Positions 1 through 7,893 of a DNA stretch of 17,296 nt are shown here, one piece after another. Position 1 is the first letter of the stretch. Every line of letters starts with the position of its first letter. The notes beneath the pieces are model-generated. The model ran no database searches, was not told where the DNA came from, and was given only the letters and a program-made list of their open reading frames with translations. Source of the DNA: Planctomycetota bacterium (lineage in GTDB: Bacteria > Planctomycetota > UBA1135 > GCA-002686595); NCBI GenBank assembly GCA_029259675.1, contig JAJDES010000041.1, positions 1 through 17,296 on the forward strand. Direction: 5' to 3'. The translations under genes were made by a program, and so were the position numbers.

Positions 1-1953
1 CGTGCGGCCGAGGCGCTCGAGAAAGCCGAAGCCGCCTTGCGCGCGGGCGAGGATGCCGACGCAGCCGGCATGGAAGCTGAGGCAGCCGAACTGGAGCAGC
101 TGGCCGCCGAGCAACGCGCCAAGGCAGCCGAAGCGCGCGGCGCTGCCTTGGACAAACTTGCGGACCTCAAGCAGCGCGAGGGCAGCCTGGCCGGAGTCAT
201 CGCGAAGGAGGTCAGTGAAGCGCTTGAGGAAGCCAGCCGCGCCGCCCAAGAGGCCGCTGCCGAGGAGGGAACCTCGCAAACCAACGCGCGCAGGGCGGCC
301 CAGTCCACGGAAGACGCGGCTCGCGATTTCCGCAGCGGACAAATGGATTTGGAGCGCATGTCCGAGGCCCTATCCGCATCCCAAGCCGATTTGGCGGAAG
401 AAGCTCAACGCCTCGAACGCGGGCTGTCATCTGCGCCGAGTCCCGACAAAGAAAAGAGCGCAGCGGCCGGCCGTGAATTGAAAGCTGCGGCCGAAGCCAT
501 GGAGCGCGCCTCCGCCTCCGCCAGAAGCGGCGAGCAAGCCGAGGCCTCAAAAGCTGCACGCGAAGCGGAAGCAGCCCTGGATGCGGCCATGGACGCACTG
601 GCCGAAGCGCGCGAGCAACGCGCGGCCGGCGAAACCGAGCGCAACAGCGCCCTGGCTACCGCCCAAGAAAAACTGGCGCAGAAAGCGCAGCAAATGGGCG
701 CTACCGCCTCGGAAGCCCAGCTCGCCCCGGGCGCCCAGGAAAAGGTCGATCAGGCCCTGGAGCAGGCCCAAGAGGCCATGCAAGAGGCCAGCCAGCAACT
801 TTCCGAGGGACGCAGCGCCTCTGCTGCAAGCTCCCAGCGCGAGGCCCTGTCCGCCCTGCAAGAGGCGCAGCAATCCGCTTCACAGGGAGCGCGCCCGACC
901 AGCCCCGAGGATCGAGCGCGGGCGGAGGAACTCGCGCTCGAGCAGGAGCGCATTCGCGAAGAAATCATGCGCCTGGCCCAGCGCGGGAAAGAAACCGAAA
1001 CCCCCAGCGGCCAGGACGAGCTGCAACGCGCCAGTGATGCCGCGGCGCAAGCTGCCGAGCAACTGGAGCAAGGTCAACTCGACAACGCGGAAAAGTCGGA
1101 GGAGGAAGTTCAGCGCGAGTTGGAAAATGCTCGCAAGGAATTGGAGGAGGAGGAACGCAAGTACGAAGAGCTGCGCCAAGAAGAACTGCTGTTTGAAATT
1201 GCCGAGGAGCTCAAGCAAGCGCTATTGAGTCACCGCGCTCAAATGCAAAGCACGCGTGAGATCGAATCCCAGCGGGAAGTGGGCGAGCGCCCCAGCCGGT
1301 CCCAGCGATTGCACCTGCGGCGCGTGTCGCGTGAAGAATTGTTGCTTGCGGAACGCTTGAATGAGCTTTCGGAAGCGCTGCTCAATGAATCTGCGGTCGT
1401 TTTCGCTGAACTACTCGGCAATGCCGCTTCGGATTTGAATCAAATCGCGGAGGACCTCAGCGAAGAGGGTGACTATCAAACCGGCGCACGAGTCCAGGCG
1501 CGCCAACGCGACGTGGAAGAGTCCATTGTTTGGCTGGCGGAGGCCCTGCGCGAAGATCAAAAAAGACGTGAAGAGGAAGCGCGCAAGGAGGAAGAGGAAC
1601 AACAGGAAGAGCAAGAGAGCGAAAACCGTTTGGTGCCCGATTCCGCCGAACTCAAGTTGTTGCGGCGCATGGAACTCGACGTGCAAGACAGCGTGAAGCG
1701 CGCCCTGCTGCTCTATCCCGAATTGGCTGATCTGGATCCTGCGGATGTCGATCCATTGATATTGGAAGACATACAGCGCCTGGCCATACGCCACGAGCGC
1801 ATGAGCGATTTGTTTTCAACCTTCAGGCGTCGACTGGGACTTCCGGAACCGGGAGAAGTTGCCGGCGCGTCCCCCGGCGGCGATCAAGCCGAGGGCGATG
1901 ACGGTTCAAGCCCGGAAGGAAACTCGGAAGGAAACTCAGGAGAGCAGAAATAG
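1..1953 (+). CDS. Coiled-coil-rich protein, 5' end outside window (DUF4175-like envelope protein?)
   Basis: The reading frame is open from base 1 to a TAG at 1951-1953, so the N-terminus lies to the left; about 650 residues are visible. They are dominated by Ala, Glu, Gln, Arg and Lys in heptad-like patterns, as expected of a long alpha-helical coiled coil. A less repetitive C-terminal part contains an AELKLLRRMELDVQ stretch, then a short helical domain and a Gly/Ser/Glu-rich tail. No membrane helix is visible; related proteins often have N-terminal membrane helices, which here would lie outside the window. The next gene starts 8 bases after the stop, so the two are very likely cotranscribed. 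It resembles large DUF4175-type coiled-coil proteins found near MoxR/VWA clusters, but low complexity makes family assignment unsafe. Function unknown; a structural or scaffolding role at the envelope is an inference. Confidence 0.8.
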   Translation, partial: RAAEALEKAEAALRAGEDADAAGMEAEAAELEQLAAEQRAKAAEARGAALDKLADLKQREGSLAGVIAKEVSEALEEASRAAQEAAAEEGTSQTNARRAAQSTEDAARDFRSGQMDLERMSEALSASQADLAEEAQRLERGLSSAPSPDKEKSAAAGRELKAAAEAMERASASARSGEQAEASKAAREAEAALDAAMDALAEAREQRAAGETERNSALATAQEKLAQKAQQMGATASEAQLAPGAQEKVDQALEQAQEAMQEASQQLSEGRSASAASSQREALSALQEAQQSASQGARPTSPEDRARAEELALEQERIREEIMRLAQRGKETETPSGQDELQRASDAAAQAAEQLEQGQLDNAEKSEEEVQRELENARKELEEEERKYEELRQEELLFEIAEELKQALLSHRAQMQSTREIESQREVGERPSRSQRLHLRRVSREELLLAERLNELSEALLNESAVVFAELLGNAASDLNQIAEDLSEEGDYQTGARVQARQRDVEESIVWLAEALREDQKRREEEARKEEEEQQEEQESENRLVPDSAELKLLRRMELDVQDSVKRALLLYPELADLDPADVDPLILEDIQRLAIRHERMSDLFSTFRRRLGLPEPGEVAGASPGGDQAEGDDGSSPEGNSEGNSGEQK

Positions 1954-1961
1954 GCAGCACC

Positions 1962-2687
1962 ATGAAAACGACCGGCACACTCTTGATTCTCTTACTTGCG
2001 CTGACGTTCGGCTTCCCCCCGCCGGCGGCGTCCGCAACCCAGGAAATAACACCGCCCGTTCTGTTGCCCAAATCCAATCAGGAAAAGGCCCAGCAGGAAA
2101 TGCAGCAACTGTTCCTGGAGGTGGAGCGCGATCTGCGGGCGATTGACCTGTTCCTCTCCGATGCATCGGCCGGCGATGTGCCCCTCGATATGCCGCAGGA
2201 CAGCGGCTTGGACAAATTGCTGCGCGAATCTACGCGACGCAGCGACGAGGTGCTGCAGCGCATCGATCGCATCTTGGAAATCGCCAGTTCCATGAGTCCC
2301 CCCAAAGGCGGCGGACAATCGGGTTCCCAGCAACCGCCTTCCGGTGGCGAAAGCCCCCTGGACAAGGATCGTCCGCAAACCCAAAGCGAGCGCGAAAACA
2401 CTCCGGACAAACCCGGCGGTGAGCAACCCAAGCCCGAGCCACAGGGCGAGCCCAATCAACCCGAGGACGGCCCCGACCGAGAATCCGATGAAGCCCAAAA
2501 TCGCGAGGGTCAATCGCCCCCCGACGCGAATCGCGGGAATCCGTCAGCGGGTCAAGGCGCCGAGCGTTGGGGCGAGTTGCCGCCCACTGCGCGCGAAGTG
2601 TTCCGCAGCGAAGGCGGGGGCGATTTGCCTGTTCGCTATCGCGATTGGATTGATTCCTATTACAAGCGACTCAATACCCAACCCTAA
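1962..2687 (+). CDS. Secreted proline-rich protein with C-terminal WGxLPP...YRxWIxxYY motif
   Basis: The 241-aa product starts with a clear signal peptide: a Lys near the N-terminus, a Leu-rich core at residues 7-17, and a likely cleavage site after AASA (about residue 25). Residues 35-110 form predicted helices with RSDEVLQRIDRILEIA, and residues 112-200 are a Pro/Gly/Glu/Gln-rich, probably disordered linker. Residues 203-238 form a compact end with WGELPPTAREVF and then YRDWIDSYYKRL. I recall similar WGxLP...YYxxL endings in proteins near coiled-coil and VWA genes of planctomycetes and Bacteroidetes, where the motif may be a docking element; that is memory and inference. An AGGAGA lies about 18 bases upstream of the ATG, farther than usual. 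The gene sits 8 bases after the coiled-coil gene. No enzymatic motif is visible. Confidence 0.85.
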   Translation: MKTTGTLLILLLALTFGFPPPAASATQEITPPVLLPKSNQEKAQQEMQQLFLEVERDLRAIDLFLSDASAGDVPLDMPQDSGLDKLLRESTRRSDEVLQRIDRILEIASSMSPPKGGGQSGSQQPPSGGESPLDKDRPQTQSERENTPDKPGGEQPKPEPQGEPNQPEDGPDRESDEAQNREGQSPPDANRGNPSAGQGAERWGELPPTAREVFRSEGGGDLPVRYRDWIDSYYKRLNTQP

Positions 2688-2694
2688 TTGAGAA

Positions 2695-2732
2695 CCCGTT
2701 CGACGGGCGCGTTGCACCACTCCGCAGCGCGC
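2695..2732 (+). terminator. Intercistronic hairpins (possible attenuator or partial terminator)
   Basis: Two overlapping stems lie just after the proline-rich gene. CCCGT at 2695-2699 pairs with ACGGG at 2703-2707. GCGCGTTGC at 2707-2715 pairs with GCAGCGCGC at 2724-2732 through one G-U wobble, leaving an 8-base loop. No U-tract follows, so this is not a classic intrinsic terminator. It could reduce read-through into the next gene or be an mRNA-stability hairpin. Confidence 0.3.
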
Positions 2733-2774
2733 TCTCCTCAATTCTAGCTGCCAAAAAAACCACCTGCCCGAGTC

Positions 2775-3908
2775 GTGTTTCAGCCCATCCTCCTAACTCT
2801 GCTGCTTGCCCCTCCCCTCTCCGAGGGCGACCTGCAACGGCCCAAGAACGCACCCGCCGAGCGTTCGGAGCCGCTGGTATTGCCCGGAGACAGCTCGCGC
2901 GAAATGGCCTTGCAAACCTCGCTGGAGCGCGGACTCGGATGGCTGGCGCAAAATCAAGCGCTGCGCGCCGACGGCTCGATTCCGACCGGTCCGGGCAGGC
3001 GCTCTCAAAAGGCCGAGCACTACGCGCCCGTGGCCGTTACCGCCCTGGGCGCATTGGCCTACATGTCAGCGGGCAATGCCGACGGCCGCGGGCCGTACGG
3101 CGAATCGGTTGCGCGCGCCATCGACTATTTGTTGTCTCTATCGGACCAGAGCCCCAACTCGGATCGCAATGGCTTCATCGGGCGCAGCGGTGCCCCCGAA
3201 GCCGTTTTGATGCACAGTCACGGCCTGGCGACCTTGGCCCTGGCGCAAGCTTTCGCCTCAAGCCCCAACACTCCCCGCGGAGCCAGGTTGCGTAAGGCAC
3301 TGGAAGCCTCCGTGCACTTGATTGAACGCACCCAGGGCGTCGAGGGCGGCTGGAGCTACCCCCCCAAGCGCGTCCACCACCACGAGGGCTCCGTAACGAT
3401 CTGCCTGGTGCAAGCGCTGCGCGCAGCCCGCAATGCCGGCGTGCTCGTCGATTCCAAAGTGATTGAACGCGCGGTGGATTACGTCGGGCGCCTGCAAATC
3501 GAAAACGGCTCCTTCGTATATCAATTGGGCGACGGAGCCGACCGAGCCTCGGTGGCCTTGACTGCTGCTGCCGTGAGCACGCTCTACGCCGCCGGCCAAT
3601 ATGCCGGTCCTCAGATTCAAAGCGCACTCGATGCCATTTGGCGCGATCTCAACAAGCGCGAGGAATCCCCGGAATTCGCAGCCCGCTTCCCCTTCTACGA
3701 GCGGCTTTATTTGGTCCAAGCCTTTTACCAGAGCGTCGACCGCAATCACTTTGAACGCTGGTCAGCGCGCGCCTACCCGCGACTCTTGGCCGACCAAGAC
3801 AGCACCGGCGCCTGGACCGACGATCGCTACGGCTCGGCCTACGCCACCGCGATCAATTGCCTGGTCCTGAGCATGGAGCAAGAACTCCTGCCCATCTTTC
3901 AGCGCTAA
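2775..3908 (+). CDS. Exported prenyltransferase/squalene cyclase-fold (alpha/alpha-toroid) protein
   Basis: The 377-aa product starts at a GTG with no clear ribosome site and has an N-terminal hydrophobic segment (residues 4-15) that looks like a signal peptide. The rest is built of helical repeats typical of the squalene cyclase/prenyltransferase beta-subunit toroid: GLGWLAQNQ (residues 53-60), VTALGALAYMSAG, AIDYLLSL, GLATLALAQAF, GGWSYP (191-196), SVTICLVQALRAARNAG, GSFVYQLGDGADRAS (245-259) and a final DSTGAWTDDRYGSAYATAINCLVLSM. I see neither the cyclase DXDD motif nor the Asp/Cys/His zinc triad of protein prenyltransferases, so catalytic activity is doubtful. A HHH run is at 201-203. 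Such proteins are frequent in planctomycete envelope gene clusters with unknown roles. It follows the proline-rich gene by 87 bases on the same strand. Confidence 0.85.
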   Translation: MFQPILLTLLLAPPLSEGDLQRPKNAPAERSEPLVLPGDSSREMALQTSLERGLGWLAQNQALRADGSIPTGPGRRSQKAEHYAPVAVTALGALAYMSAGNADGRGPYGESVARAIDYLLSLSDQSPNSDRNGFIGRSGAPEAVLMHSHGLATLALAQAFASSPNTPRGARLRKALEASVHLIERTQGVEGGWSYPPKRVHHHEGSVTICLVQALRAARNAGVLVDSKVIERAVDYVGRLQIENGSFVYQLGDGADRASVALTAAAVSTLYAAGQYAGPQIQSALDAIWRDLNKREESPEFAARFPFYERLYLVQAFYQSVDRNHFERWSARAYPRLLADQDSTGAWTDDRYGSAYATAINCLVLSMEQELLPIFQR

Positions 3909-3996
3909 ATAGTTGAACCCGGCCTAAGTTCCGCGCCCCTCAGCAAGCGCGCGGGTCCCGAATGCCGCAACTTGCGATGGTGGAACGCCGGCGTAC

Positions 3997-4067
3997 TTGC
4001 TCGCCGACTCATCAGCCGGCCGCGAGCAACTTGGATTCCATCAAAGCTCGCCTGCGAGTCATCCAAG
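3997..4067. terminator. Double hairpin between convergent genes (possible bidirectional terminator)
   Basis: The 183-base gap between two converging genes holds two adjacent stems. TTGCTCGC (3997-4004) pairs perfectly with GCGAGCAA (4022-4029) across a 17-base loop. Immediately next, CTTGGAT (4030-4036) pairs with ATCCAAG (4061-4067), with an inner CTCGC/GCGAG stem at 4047-4058. No U-tract is present on either strand. The placement fits transcription termination or 3'-end protection for both genes, but the mechanism is inferred from position only. I see no other feature in 3909-4091. Confidence 0.4.
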
Positions 4068-4091
4068 GCTCGGCGCGTTGAGCCCGGCTCG

Positions 4092-5051
4092 CTATTGGTG
4101 GCAGTTGATTTCCGTGCCGCGCAGAAAGATTGTGCTGTGGTGTTCGCCGGGCGAAGCCACGTCACCGGGCATGACCATGCAGCGCTTCAAGCGCGAGCCC
4201 GCTGGAACGCGCGAGCCCTTCATCAGCACACAGTCAACGACTTCGGCTCCCGCTTCGATCACGGCATCCTCCGCCTGGTAGCCGCCCGTGTGACCGTCGC
4301 GCTGCATGACATGCAAATTGATCTCCAACAAGTCAGCTGGGTTGGAGAGGTTCAAGTCGCGAATAACGACCGGCGCGGGCACCACCCCGTAGCCATCGTC
4401 GATAAAGATCTGAATCGAATCGGTGAGCTCGTATTCATTGCGCATGGCCGTGCGCGGTGTGCGCCGGATGGAATCGAAAATCGTCGCATCGAAGAGATAC
4501 AAACCGCATCCCTTCAGGTTGGTGCGCGGGTGGCGCGGCTTTTCGATCACCCGCGTTACAAATCCCAACTCGTTGCGCTGCACCGTGAAGTTGCGCTGAA
4601 TCGCCTTCACATCGCTTTCGGGCTTGACGGCCAGCACGCCGTCCACATCGGGACGCTCGAATAGCTCGAGCATCTGCGAGAGATTGTCCGTTTCAAAAAA
4701 GATGTCGCCCAGGAAGAGCAAGAACGGATTGGGTACATGGGCTTCCAACTGAGCCACCGCATGGGCGATGCCCAGCACTTCTTCCTGCTCCACATAGGTC
4801 AGTTCCACGCCCAGCGCACTGCCATCCCCAAGGGATTGCACGACATGGTGACCCAAGTGTCCGATCACGATCACAATGCGCCGAATGCCGAGTCCGCGCA
4901 TGGCCTCGATCTGCCACTCCAAGAGCGGCCGATCCAAGATCGGTAGGAGCGGTTTGGGCAGATGCTCGCTAAAGGGCTGAATGCGGGTGCCCTTGCCTGC
5001 GGCGAGGATCACTCCCCACAACTCGGATGTCGATTTCTTTGCGCTTGCCAT
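4092..5051 (-). CDS. Sugar-1-phosphate nucleotidyltransferase (glucose-1-phosphate thymidylyltransferase-like)
   Basis: The 319-aa protein opens with the nucleotidyltransferase signature GVILAAGKGTR followed by PFSEHLPKPLLPILDRP (residues 13-42), which binds the nucleotide triphosphate. LGD at 114-116 supplies the metal-binding Asp, and EKP at 170-172 and NEYELTD at 205-211 match conserved sugar-binding blocks. After about residue 255 the sequence becomes hexapeptide-like (AVIEAGAEVVDCVLMKGSRV), a short left-handed beta-helix end as in RmlA-like/GlmU-type homologues. The family joins NTP and a sugar 1-phosphate to make an NDP-sugar for polysaccharides or glycoconjugates; the substrate cannot be read from the sequence. 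It uses ATG with no obvious ribosome site. It lies 124 bases downstream of the FG-GAP lipoprotein gene on the same strand, so cotranscription is possible but unproven. Confidence 0.88.
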   Translation of the reverse strand: MASAKKSTSELWGVILAAGKGTRIQPFSEHLPKPLLPILDRPLLEWQIEAMRGLGIRRIVIVIGHLGHHVVQSLGDGSALGVELTYVEQEEVLGIAHAVAQLEAHVPNPFLLFLGDIFFETDNLSQMLELFERPDVDGVLAVKPESDVKAIQRNFTVQRNELGFVTRVIEKPRHPRTNLKGCGLYLFDATIFDSIRRTPRTAMRNEYELTDSIQIFIDDGYGVVPAPVVIRDLNLSNPADLLEINLHVMQRDGHTGGYQAEDAVIEAGAEVVDCVLMKGSRVPAGSRLKRCMVMPGDVASPGEHHSTIFLRGTEINCHQ

Positions 5052-5175
5052 GGGGCCGAACCCTACCCGCGCGCCCGCCTGCTGGCAATCCAGTCAGCTC
5101 GTCCAAGCGCGGGGAGCATTGGAAGTTGCTGCGGGAGTTTGCTCCGACTGCCGCACGAAGGGGTTGGAACCCGAG

Positions 5176-7485
5176 CTACTCGACGTCATCTCCGAGGGTT
5201 CCGTCGCCCAGGGCGACCCAAATGTGCGGATTGTCGGGCGAAGCCATCACGATGTCCGCCAAGCCGTCCTCGTTGACATCGGCCAGCGCCGAAGAGCTGG
5301 TGCCGTGGGGAATCGGGAACTGCTCGCCCGCGGGCGGCAGCAGCTTGGGAAATTCTCCTTTGCCATTGCCCAGGGCCACTTGCAGGTGACCGCTGGCCAG
5401 GGGCACCAGCAAATCCTGATGCCCGTCCTGGTCGATGTCCGTTACCTCGAGCGTGCCCGGCCTGAAGCCGATGGTCAGCGGACGGTTTTCAAATTGCAGA
5501 CCGCCGTGATTCAAGATCAGGAAAATCTGATCTGAAAAGACGCCCGTTTGCGTGGCCAGGATATCGGTGAAGCCGTTCTCATTCAGGTCACCGGAATGCA
5601 GCACCGCCGCGCCGGTCGAAAGCGGCACCTGACTCATTAAGCTGAGGTTGCCGGCCCCGTCACCGCGCAGTACCAGCACAAAACTATCGCTGCCATCCTG
5701 TTCGCCGGTGCTGACCGCAACGTCCATCATTCCGTCTTGATCAAAATCCTCCGTCAACACCACAAGCGGACGCAGGAACAGACTCAGCGTGGAAATCGAC
5801 GTGAAGCCGCCGTTGCCGTCACCGGCCAAGATTTGAATCGTTTTGTCGTCGGTGTTCGCCACCACGACATCCAAGTGCCCGTCGGAATTCAGGTCCGCCG
5901 AATCGATCCCGCGCGGGCCATTGCCGACAGTCACGTTGTCGCCGGGCAAGGGCGCACTGAAAGGCAAGCTGCCCAGGTTGCGCAGCACCGCCAACTCGCC
6001 GGCTTCGCTCACTGCGGTCATGACGTCCAATTGGCCGTCCTCATCAAAGTCTTCGATCACGAGGAATCCGATCGCCTCGGTTTGCGTCGGAGTCAGTGCA
6101 ACTTGGCCCACATTCGTGAAAGCTCCCGTTCCGTCCCCGCGCATGAAAACGATCTTCTTTTGGAACTGATCGATGCAGACCGCATCCAAATGGCCGTCAC
6201 CATCCAAATCAACGGTGCGCACAAATTGCGGCCTGTCGCCGACGGTGTAGCCGCGCGCTGCACGGAATCCGCCCTCCGGGCGAGCCTTGAGCACAGACAC
6301 ATCGCGCACGTTGGAGCAGAAGAGATCCAAGCCGTCGGCCGCATCGCCGAAGGCCGCAGCCGCAATGGCGCGCGGCAACTCCCCCACGTTGTGGAGCTGT
6401 ATCGGGCCCCAGGAAAGCACGCCGTTGCCCATGCGAATGGAAATGGCGTCTTGATTCAAAAGCGTGCCGGCCACATCGATGAAGCCGTCCTCATCAAAGT
6501 CGCGGTAGACCAATGAGGAAGTCTCGCCACCCAAGTCCACTTCGATCGGAGCGGACAATCCGCTGGCCGAGCCCAAGAGCAGCAAGCTGCGACCCGCCAA
6601 CGCCTGGGCCACGCCCAAGTCATCGTAGCCGTTGCCGTCAACATCGCCGACATTGAGCGTCAACGGGTAACTCAAGAGACCGACCAATACATTCGGTGAA
6701 CCGAATCCGCCAGCGGGCAGCGGCAGTCCCGGATACACGACAACTTGATCGGGCGAAACTTCGTTCGTGTCAAGTTCACCGACCACAAGGTCGGGCAAGG
6801 AGTCGCCGTCGGCATCCATCAAGACAACACTGATCGGTGCGAAACTATTCGATTCCGATGACTGCAGGCGATCGACTTCGTCCAAGTCACTGCCCAAGAG
6901 TCGATAGCGGCGCACTTCGCGCAAGCCGGGCAGCACCACGAAGAGTTCATCAAAATTGGACCCCACCGGGCGCTCGACACTGACATCGAAGGGATCACCG
7001 GGCAGGGTGACGGTGATCGGCTCGTTGTAGGCTCCACCGACGCCTTGCCTATAAACGCTGATGCAGGAGAAGCCCGTGTCCGCTTTCAGGCAGGCCACGA
7101 TCAAATCAACGCCGCCGTCACCATCGAGGTCCCCGCTGGCTACGCGCCAAGGAAAGCTCGGCGTGTCCAACGTGGCGAAGGGCAAGAAGCTGCCGTCCCC
7201 ATTGCCAACCCCCAGGCTCAGCGTCTTTTCGAGGTAGTCCGCCTCAATGATGTCCGGCAGATCGTCACCATTGATATCGGCAACCTCGGCGTCGGACACG
7301 TTTCCCCCGGCCAATTGCACATCTTGGCGCAAGTTGAAACCGGGATTGAACGTTCCGATCGCAACGGCGCCACCACCTCCGCTACCACCACCCCCGCCGC
7401 ATGCGGCGACGAAGGCTAGACCTGCAAGAGGTGCGAGTTGTCGGAAATTCCAGCGACGAAGAACTATCGGGGAGCGCGTTTCCAT
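5176..7485 (-). CDS. FG-GAP/VCBS repeat lipoprotein, probable double seven-bladed beta-propeller
   Basis: I place the start at ATG 7485, giving 769 aa, because a lipoprotein signal follows directly: METRSPIVLRRW, a hydrophobic core, and lipobox VAAC with Cys29. The frame is open upstream to 7650, but that extension puts about 55 charged residues before the signal. Cys29 is followed by a Gly-rich tether. The rest is a string of about 55-residue repeats, each with a calcium-loop-like motif such as DINGDDLPD, DLDGDGGVD, DADGDSLPD, DVDGNGYDD, DFDEDGFID, DLDGDGHLD or DLNSDGHLD. I count 12 intact motifs plus two degenerate blades (near SNFDELFVV and GDAADGLDLF). FG-GAP/VCBS repeats form integrin-alpha-like beta-propellers that bind ligands or surfaces. 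The protein is likely lipid-anchored in the outer membrane or exposed at the surface; its ligand is unknown. No Shine-Dalgarno is seen. Confidence 0.9.
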   Translation of the reverse strand: METRSPIVLRRWNFRQLAPLAGLAFVAACGGGGGSGGGGAVAIGTFNPGFNLRQDVQLAGGNVSDAEVADINGDDLPDIIEADYLEKTLSLGVGNGDGSFLPFATLDTPSFPWRVASGDLDGDGGVDLIVACLKADTGFSCISVYRQGVGGAYNEPITVTLPGDPFDVSVERPVGSNFDELFVVLPGLREVRRYRLLGSDLDEVDRLQSSESNSFAPISVVLMDADGDSLPDLVVGELDTNEVSPDQVVVYPGLPLPAGGFGSPNVLVGLLSYPLTLNVGDVDGNGYDDLGVAQALAGRSLLLLGSASGLSAPIEVDLGGETSSLVYRDFDEDGFIDVAGTLLNQDAISIRMGNGVLSWGPIQLHNVGELPRAIAAAAFGDAADGLDLFCSNVRDVSVLKARPEGGFRAARGYTVGDRPQFVRTVDLDGDGHLDAVCIDQFQKKIVFMRGDGTGAFTNVGQVALTPTQTEAIGFLVIEDFDEDGQLDVMTAVSEAGELAVLRNLGSLPFSAPLPGDNVTVGNGPRGIDSADLNSDGHLDVVVANTDDKTIQILAGDGNGGFTSISTLSLFLRPLVVLTEDFDQDGMMDVAVSTGEQDGSDSFVLVLRGDGAGNLSLMSQVPLSTGAAVLHSGDLNENGFTDILATQTGVFSDQIFLILNHGGLQFENRPLTIGFRPGTLEVTDIDQDGHQDLLVPLASGHLQVALGNGKGEFPKLLPPAGEQFPIPHGTSSSALADVNEDGLADIVMASPDNPHIWVALGDGTLGDDVE

Positions 7486-7533
7486 GCGAGGAGATGGCGA
7501 GATGGTGGGCGAAGCGGAGTGCAGTTGGTGGGT

Positions 7534-7549
7534 GAGACCCAAGGGTCTC
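7534..7549. promoter_or_regulatory. Perfect 7+7 dyad upstream of the FG-GAP lipoprotein gene
   Basis: GAGACCC-AA-GGGTCTC is a perfect inverted repeat centred about 56 bases upstream of the proposed lipoprotein start. The two-base centre suits a DNA operator for a dimeric regulator better than an RNA hairpin. No matching regulator can be named. Confidence 0.35.
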
Positions 7550-7771
7550 TGCTCTGACTCCTTGCGGTGTTGAATTGCCGAAAGTCGTGCGAAGACTTCC
7601 AGCCTGCCCCGAGTGGGTACTCTGAGCCTCGAAAAGTACCGCGCCCGCAAGCACCGTGCGCCGAAAGTCAGGTCCGCCAGATAGCGACCTTCAACTTAGG
7701 TTCAGACGGGCTCAGAACGGACACCCCAAAACGCCTCCAAGTGCCTATTCAAAAAGCACTTCGAACGTCGC

Positions 7772-7860
7772 GAAAGGCTTTCCATGCGTCGTAAGTGCAA
7801 CTTACAAAACGCACCAGAAATCAAGCCCATGTCCGGCGAGCAGGAAAGGCTTTCCAAGCG
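7772..7860. repeat. Duplicated GAAAGGCTTTCCA dyad element flanking a GTAAGT/ACTTAC palindrome
   Basis: A 13-base sequence, GAAAGGCTTTCCA, occurs at 7772-7784 and again at 7844-7856; 16 of 17 bases match if the following NGCG is included. Its core GAAAG-G-CTTTC is itself a perfect dyad. Between the copies, at 7791-7805, lies a third perfect dyad, GTAAGT-GCA-ACTTAC, flanked by GCGT (7786-7789) and ACGC (7809-7812), which can extend the stem. The group lies between the carbonic anhydrase stop and the lipoprotein start, about 290-375 bases upstream of the latter. It may be a paired operator, or a 3'-end structure of the upstream operon. The rest of the 408-base gap (7486-7893) shows no convincing gene. 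Confidence 0.45.
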
Positions 7861-7893
7861 CCGAGCCAAATGTTCCAGGCCGGTTGAAACGGC

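Noticed and set aside
1..1200. Possible tandem DNA repeat array in the first gene
   Set aside because: The repetition is amino-acid composition bias of a coiled coil; I see no fixed-length nucleotide unit.
3972..4664. Plus-strand open frame (230 codons) over the nucleotidyltransferase end
   Set aside because: The opposite strand encodes a complete nucleotidyltransferase family protein.
5737..6516. Plus-strand open frame (259 codons) inside the FG-GAP lipoprotein gene
   Set aside because: Antisense to the repeated calcium-loop coding sequence; the apparent regularity comes from those repeats.
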